Assembly: GCF_007558725.1 (NCBI RefSeq)
Contig: NZ_VLPL01000006.1
Coordinates: forward strand, 1 to 64,000
DNA: 64,000 nucleotides
Direction: 5' to 3'
Origin: Fluviicola chungangensis
Lineage (GTDB): Bacteria > Bacteroidota > Bacteroidia > Flavobacteriales_D > Crocinitomicaceae
The notes under the pieces: generated by a model
Told to the model about the DNA's origin: nothing
Seen by the model: only the letters and a program-made list of their open reading frames with translations
Database searches by the model: none
Made by a program: the position numbers and the translations under genes
Shown here: in pieces, positions 59,617-64,000 of the stretch
Layout of the letters: each line of letters starts with the position of its first letter
Position numbering within the stretch: the stretch's first letter is position 1

Positions 59617-61578
59617 ATGACAAAAAAGAAATCTTCCCCCGTTAAACAATCCCCGAATAAAGTAACTCCCTTACCATCTGCCGACCTTTCCCGGTTGATG
59701 CAACGCAGACTTTTCTGGATGTTGTCCATTGCTGCATTTATCCTATTCGGATCTACCATTCAATATGGGTTTGTATTGGATGATTTAGCAGTGATTGAAA
59801 ATAATCGCTTTGTGCAGGATGGTTTCGGTGGAATTCCCGATTTACTCTCAACTTTTTATTGGAAAGGATTTTGGAATGCCAATGCAGGATTGTACCGCCC
59901 ATTATCCATGGTGATGTTTGCCATTGAATGGGCCATTTCCCCTAATAATCCTGCAATCCATCATTTTGTCAATGTGTTGCTTTATGCATTGACTATCGGA
60001 TTACTTTTTAAACTCCTGCTGAAATTACTTCCCGGTTATTCTGTCTGGGTCTCATTTTCCATCGCCCTTATCTTTATGGTCCACCCGAGTCATACGGAAG
60101 TGGTTGCCAATATAAAAAGCCGGGATGAAATCCTTTGTTTCCTTTTTTTCCTACTTACTTTTCTGAGCTTGTTGAACATCCGGGATGGAAAACGAACGGA
60201 CCTTATCAAACCGGCTGTTTTATTCCTTGCCTGTTTGCTATCCAAAGAAGCGGGGATCATGTACTTACCCGTTTTGGGACTTTATTTTTGGATGCTTCGA
60301 AAAGAATCAGTTGGTTCCACCTTCAAAAAACTGCTTCCTCTGCTCCTTATTTCGGGTGCCTGGTTGATTTTACACCAGCTGGTTATTCATTCCGACCCTA
60401 CTCCACCGATTCAGTATTCTTATCATGACAACTCCCTTGTTGCCTGTGAGAATGGCTCACGTGTTGCTACCGGGATAGGAATTTTAGGCCGCTATTTATT
60501 GGAAAGCATCGCTCCATTCAAACTAAGCTATGATTACTCTTACAATCAGCTTCCATGTTTGAGCTTTACTTCACTTCCGGTTATTGGTACTTTGTTGGCA
60601 GTAATCTTCTGTGCGCTGGTAGTTATCAAAACCCACAGATCACGGCCTGAGATCGCTTTTGGAATTCTCTTTTTCTTTATTACCATTGCCCTGGTGACGA
60701 ATATCTTTTCACTGATCGGAACTACGTACGCCAATCGGTTGATTTATACTCCTTCTTTGGGAATCATTATTTCGGTTGTTATTGGAGTATTTACCTTATT
60801 TAAATCCCAACAAACCGAAAAATGGCAGTCGACTGCCTTTCTTATTTCAACTTTGGCAGCAATTCTATTTAGCATCCAAACAATTCAGCGCAACAAAGCC
60901 TGGGAATCGAACAGCACGCTTTTCACTGCGGATCTTCAAAATAGTCCGAACAGTGCCCGGGTCCAATTCAATTACGGAGTTTTGAAAATGAATACGGAGC
61001 AATCAGACTCTTCAGCCATGCGGCAACAATGGCAACTTGCTGCTTCCAGTTTCAAAAAAGCCATTTCCCTTGATTCACTGGATGCGAATTCCTATACAAA
61101 TTTAGGCGTTGTCTGCTACCGACTGAATGAATTGGATCAATCCGTGAGGTACACCCAAAAAGCAATTACTCTCAATCCGGATGACCCTTCGCTCTACGGC
61201 AACCTGGGCGATGCTTACTTCGCACTGAAAGAGTACGAAAAAGCGGCAAACACATTCAAACAGGTCATCGGTTGGAAAGATGCTACAATCGGTCATTACA
61301 AACGATACGGAATTTCCCTGTTTAGCCTGAAACGCTATCCTGAATCGGTTGCTGTATTCAAGAAAGGAATCCAAAAATTCCCCAATGACACTGAAATGGC
61401 TTCGAACCTGGGAAGTGCATACGGTGCCGCGGCCAATTACAATGAGGCCGGCCGGGTATTTGAAGGGATTTATAGCAGAGATTCTTTGAATGTGAATGCT
61501 TTGAGACTCCTGATCTTGTCTTATGAACAGGCAGGGAACAGGGAAAAAGTGGCTCAATACAGCGGCCTTCTAAAATGA
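59617..61578 (+). CDS. GT-C membrane protein with C-terminal TPRs (TMTC-like)
   Basis: The 653-residue protein has about ten TM helices in its first 430 residues. A periplasmic loop after TM1 carries the GT-C-type acidic motif FVLDDLAVIENN, and YRPLSMVMFAIEW is typical of TMTC/PMT-related proteins. The C-terminal 200 residues hold about four TPR units (SYTNLGVVCYRLNELDQS, LYGNLGDAYFALKEYEKA). Human TMTC proteins are O-mannosyltransferases; here a surface glycosylation role, possibly on the neighbouring serine/threonine-rich adhesin, is only an inference. Confidence 0.75.
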   Translation: MTKKKSSPVKQSPNKVTPLPSADLSRLMQRRLFWMLSIAAFILFGSTIQYGFVLDDLAVIENNRFVQDGFGGIPDLLSTFYWKGFWNANAGLYRPLSMVMFAIEWAISPNNPAIHHFVNVLLYALTIGLLFKLLLKLLPGYSVWVSFSIALIFMVHPSHTEVVANIKSRDEILCFLFFLLTFLSLLNIRDGKRTDLIKPAVLFLACLLSKEAGIMYLPVLGLYFWMLRKESVGSTFKKLLPLLLISGAWLILHQLVIHSDPTPPIQYSYHDNSLVACENGSRVATGIGILGRYLLESIAPFKLSYDYSYNQLPCLSFTSLPVIGTLLAVIFCALVVIKTHRSRPEIAFGILFFFITIALVTNIFSLIGTTYANRLIYTPSLGIIISVVIGVFTLFKSQQTEKWQSTAFLISTLAAILFSIQTIQRNKAWESNSTLFTADLQNSPNSARVQFNYGVLKMNTEQSDSSAMRQQWQLAASSFKKAISLDSLDANSYTNLGVVCYRLNELDQSVRYTQKAITLNPDDPSLYGNLGDAYFALKEYEKAANTFKQVIGWKDATIGHYKRYGISLFSLKRYPESVAVFKKGIQKFPNDTEMASNLGSAYGAAANYNEAGRVFEGIYSRDSLNVNALRLLILSYEQAGNREKVAQYSGLLK

Positions 61579-61759
61579 GAGATTTTCTTTGTTGATCCTA
61601 AAGTTTGAACTTCAATTCATGTGAATACCCGTTAAAAAAGGGGACTCAGTTTAGAGCGCAAAGATTTACATCTTACCTGTGTTAAATACATAATTTTCCT
61701 CGGTTTAAGTCTCTTTTTTATTTGATTCGTTTCTATTATCTTCGAAGAAATCGGTCATT

Positions 61760-62137
61760 ATGAATACCATTTCTTATTTTGAAATTCAATCTTCTGATCC
61801 AAACAGGGACAAAGCATTCTATGGATCATTATTCGGATGGAAATTTGTAAAGGAAGAATTCGTACCTATCGAATACTATCGCATAGAAACGAACAATATG
61901 TATGGCGGTCTATTGAAACGCCCGACCCAAATCCCGCCAGCGGAATATGGAACGAATGCTTTTACTTGTTCCATTGAAGTGAGCAGTTTTGACGAAACAG
62001 CAGCTTTGATCTTAAAATTGGGAGGTCGGGTGGCTTTACCCAAATTTGCAATTCCGGGAAGATGCTGGCAAGGATACTTTATTGATTTGGATAATAATAC
62101 GTTTGGGATTTTTGAAGTGGATGAACAAGCAAAGTAA
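61760..62137 (+). CDS. VOC-family (glyoxalase-like) protein
   Basis: The 125-residue single VOC domain shows paired beta-alpha-beta-beta-beta units: ISYFEIQSSDPNRDKAFYGSLFGWKF and FTCSIEVSSFDETAALILKLGG, ending in FIDLDNNTFGIFEVD. A metal site is likely formed by residues in these strands, but the substrate cannot be told. A 181-bp gap from the TMTC-like gene separates it from the previous unit. Confidence 0.85.
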   Translation: MNTISYFEIQSSDPNRDKAFYGSLFGWKFVKEEFVPIEYYRIETNNMYGGLLKRPTQIPPAEYGTNAFTCSIEVSSFDETAALILKLGGRVALPKFAIPGRCWQGYFIDLDNNTFGIFEVDEQAK

Positions 62138-62204
62138 AAGAAGAGGAACTAACTAAATTCCCCTCCTCGCTTTGTTTATCTGCACTCAAAAAATGAATGG
62201 TGAT

Positions 62205-63362
62205 TTAGCTGGCGATTAATTTCAACAATCGCAAATGCATCTGGATCAAAGTCAGATTTTGCAGTGCGATTTTTGTGGTGTTGGATGCCAGATCAATTGA
62301 ACTGATTTCAAACACCAAATCTTTTTGCCCGGGATAAGCAGTTCTCAATCTTCCATTGATCTGTTCTGTCAGCTTACACACATCATCCCATTTATGCTGA
62401 ATATTTGCATTCAAAATACGCGACATTGCTTCTTCTTTCGGTAATCTGGCAAAGGCTTCATCTTCCGGCATCGCATCGTATTCCTGCTTTGTCAATTTAG
62501 CAGAGCTTCGAATAATCATGGATTTCAGACTGATGATTTCCTCGTTTAGTTTCATGACCTGTCTCTGCAATGCTTTTACATCCTCCCGATTCACTGATAT
62601 AACCTTTGATTGATCCATCTTTTGAACTTCTTCATTCAGCAAACGGTAAGCCTGTCTGGAAGATTCTTCCACCCTGGTAGAATATCCCAGATTATACATT
62701 GCGAATAACAATCCTCCACATCCCATCATTAAGACGGAGTTAACAGTGGCATTGAAACGCAGTTCCGGTCTTCTAACCCGTGTAAAGAAATACAAGGGAA
62801 CATAAACAAAGGTAAATGAAACCAAACCCGAAAGCATGAGTATATTCGCCCCTGGCCAATGCATCATTTTAAATAGAAAACCCAATGAGGCAACGATTCC
62901 CACTAAAAATCCGAAACTTAAAACGAGTTTATCTGTTTTGGATCCCTCATCCCTGAATTTAAGGGCAATCATCAGCGGAAGAAAGATTAAGCTGAAAATA
63001 GCGATTCCCAATACAAAGCTAACTCCGGCACCAGGCCAGTGCATGACTTTAAAAACGGATCCCAAAAGGGTGAAAACGGCCGCTAAAAGGCCCGAAATAT
63101 TTACTGTTTTTTTCATGGCGTAAAAATGTTTGAAGGTTAATAACAATTCTGTTTCCTCCTGAATTTCACGCAAGTTGTCGTTGAAAAATCGAGGCAAGAG
63201 CCTTTGAAAGAACTGGTCAAAGTTGTCTGTTTCAGACATTTCATTCTCGATAATACAGCACATGTGATCCAGTAGGTTCCATTGCAGATCTTCAATAGTA
63301 ACCCCACGTGCTTCAATTTCACGAAGAATAAAATCAACTTGCTCGTCCGAAACTTTAACCAT
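62205..63362 (-). CDS. GldL-like membrane protein with twin HWPGA motifs, PadR partner
   Basis: 385 residues. The N-terminal soluble helical region (1-80) resembles the adaptor segment of PadR-associated proteins (DEQVDFILREIEARG, LLDHMCCIIENEM). Two helix pairs follow, each with a GldL-like MHWPGA motif (KVMHWPGAGVS at 106-116 and KMMHWPGANIL at 166-176), and further TM helices to about 225. A coiled-coil-rich cytosolic C-terminus follows (ALQRQVMKLNEEIISL). In GldL this motif lies in the T9SS motor's TM helices. The gene overlaps the PadR gene by 8 bp. I do not know what it senses. Confidence 0.75.
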   Translation of the reverse strand: MVKVSDEQVDFILREIEARGVTIEDLQWNLLDHMCCIIENEMSETDNFDQFFQRLLPRFFNDNLREIQEETELLLTFKHFYAMKKTVNISGLLAAVFTLLGSVFKVMHWPGAGVSFVLGIAIFSLIFLPLMIALKFRDEGSKTDKLVLSFGFLVGIVASLGFLFKMMHWPGANILMLSGLVSFTFVYVPLYFFTRVRRPELRFNATVNSVLMMGCGGLLFAMYNLGYSTRVEESSRQAYRLLNEEVQKMDQSKVISVNREDVKALQRQVMKLNEEIISLKSMIIRSSAKLTKQEYDAMPEDEAFARLPKEEAMSRILNANIQHKWDDVCKLTEQINGRLRTAYPGQKDLVFEISSIDLASNTTKIALQNLTLIQMHLRLLKLIAS

Positions 63363-63699
63363 TTCCAGTTCTTGGCTCTAAATCCAACAGAAACTTCATG
63401 GTATTCATGAAATCCACCAACTCGTTTACTTTCTCTTTGGCTGTCGACTGTCCTTTTTCAGTGAGCGTATAGTATTTGCGTACCCTCTTACCGATGAAGA
63501 CTTCTTCCGTTTGCAATTCGCCTTGTGACTCAAGCGCATGCAAGGTTGGATAAAGTGCTCCCTCGGTAATCTGAATTTTCTCACCGGTGAGATCTTTGAC
63601 ACGTTGGGTAATTTCATAACCGTACATTCTGCCGTTGTCCTTGAGCAGATTGAGAACGATTGTTTTAAGCGTACCTTTTAAAAGTTCTGATGAATACAT
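63355..63699 (-). CDS. PadR-family transcriptional regulator
   Basis: 114 residues from Met at 63699 (an upstream Met would add five residues). The family-typical winged helix includes LLKGTLKTIVLNLLKDNGRMYGYEITQRV and ITEGALYPTLHALESQGEL, with wing KYYTLTEKG, then a C-terminal dimerisation helix. PadR proteins are usually repressors of neighbouring genes; here the likely partner is the membrane protein overlapping its 3' end by 8 bp. The promoter region is AT-rich sequence of about 170 bp up to the next gene. Confidence 0.9.
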   Translation of the reverse strand: MYSSELLKGTLKTIVLNLLKDNGRMYGYEITQRVKDLTGEKIQITEGALYPTLHALESQGELQTEEVFIGKRVRKYYTLTEKGQSTAKEKVNELVDFMNTMKFLLDLEPRTGNG

Positions 63700-63887
63700 A
63701 GGACAAATATACATAAGAATTTTATGTATACAAATTTTTACCTAAGAAAATTAGGTATTAATTCTGTTATTTATATTAATCCATTATAAATCAATTGATT
63801 AAAAATCAAACAGCAGATATAAAAACATGTGCTCCTCTATTGTATCAAATCAACTTTTTTCTTAAATTAAATAAGAAAGTATTATTT

Positions 63888-64000
63888 ATGGGAGCAAAAA
63901 AGAAACACATCTTCACGTATGAGACGAACCGGAATGCAGAATTGGGATTGGTGATTTCAGCATCAGCACGCATAGAAATTTTGGAATATCTGGATAATCA
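63888..64000 (+). CDS. Start of a gene cut by the window end
   Basis: An ATG at 63888 opens a frame of 37 complete codons to the window end (MGAKKKHIFTYETNRN...). It is lysine-rich at the start and then resembles an alpha/beta fold (LGLVISASARIEILEYLDN). It is divergent from padR. Too short to assign. Confidence 0.45.
   Translation, partial: MGAKKKHIFTYETNRNAELGLVISASARIEILEYLDN

Overview
The window looks like the chromosome of a gliding, Fluviicola-like member of the Bacteroidota (Flavobacteriales). This rests on type IX secretion tails (types A and B), SprB-repeat and PKD adhesin-type proteins, a LytS/LytTR two-component pair, a GldL-like HWPGA membrane protein, few Shine-Dalgarno sites and several TAnnTTTG-like promoter boxes. 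The family placement is an inference; there is no rRNA here to test it.

Region 1 (1-29.9 kb, almost all minus strand) is one giant Rhs/YD-repeat locus. A seven-gene operon reads from 29803 down to 4999: an outer-membrane barrel with a coiled coil, a small secreted protein, a 1899-residue SpvB/TcB-like shell protein, a secreted protein ending in one YD repeat, a LolA-like periplasmic protein, a roughly 4600-residue Rhs protein whose tip carries a zincin motif, and an overlapping lipoprotein with a CxxCH motif that is the candidate immunity protein. Downstream lies a second, displaced Rhs tip with its own candidate immunity gene. The two cassettes sit between long direct repeats: about 428 bp of Rhs core on one side and about 940 bp of DDE transposase plus terminator on the other. 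This is a tandem duplication suited to swapping toxin tip and immunity gene together, and it is the most interesting system in the window.

Region 2 (30-34.6 kb) is an accretion zone next to a CAU tRNA. It holds a nuclease-like gene broken by an in-frame TAG, a secreted T9SS repeat protein, a two-gene zinc-ribbon cassette, a 187-bp perfect direct repeat and a 30-bp direct repeat.

Region 3 (34.7-50.6 kb) is mostly housekeeping: heme A synthase, an SDR protein, a DUF4412 protein, a LytS/LytTR pair, a PKD protein with a gliding-type tail, a truncated hemoglobin and a gamma-carbonic anhydrase. It also contains an oxidative-stress block (oxyR divergent from dps, peroxiredoxin, thioredoxin and a small partner) with a strong palindrome beside oxyR, followed by two cold-shock-domain genes.

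Region 4 (50.9-61.6 kb) holds two phage-tail-collar-domain proteins, a periplasmic-binding-fold protein without a signal peptide, a formyltransferase, a 1734-residue SprB-repeat adhesin and a TMTC-like GT-C/TPR membrane protein. The association looks ordered and I do not recognise it. Region 5 (61.7-64 kb) has a VOC protein, a PadR regulator paired with a GldL-like membrane protein, and the start of a further gene cut by the window edge.
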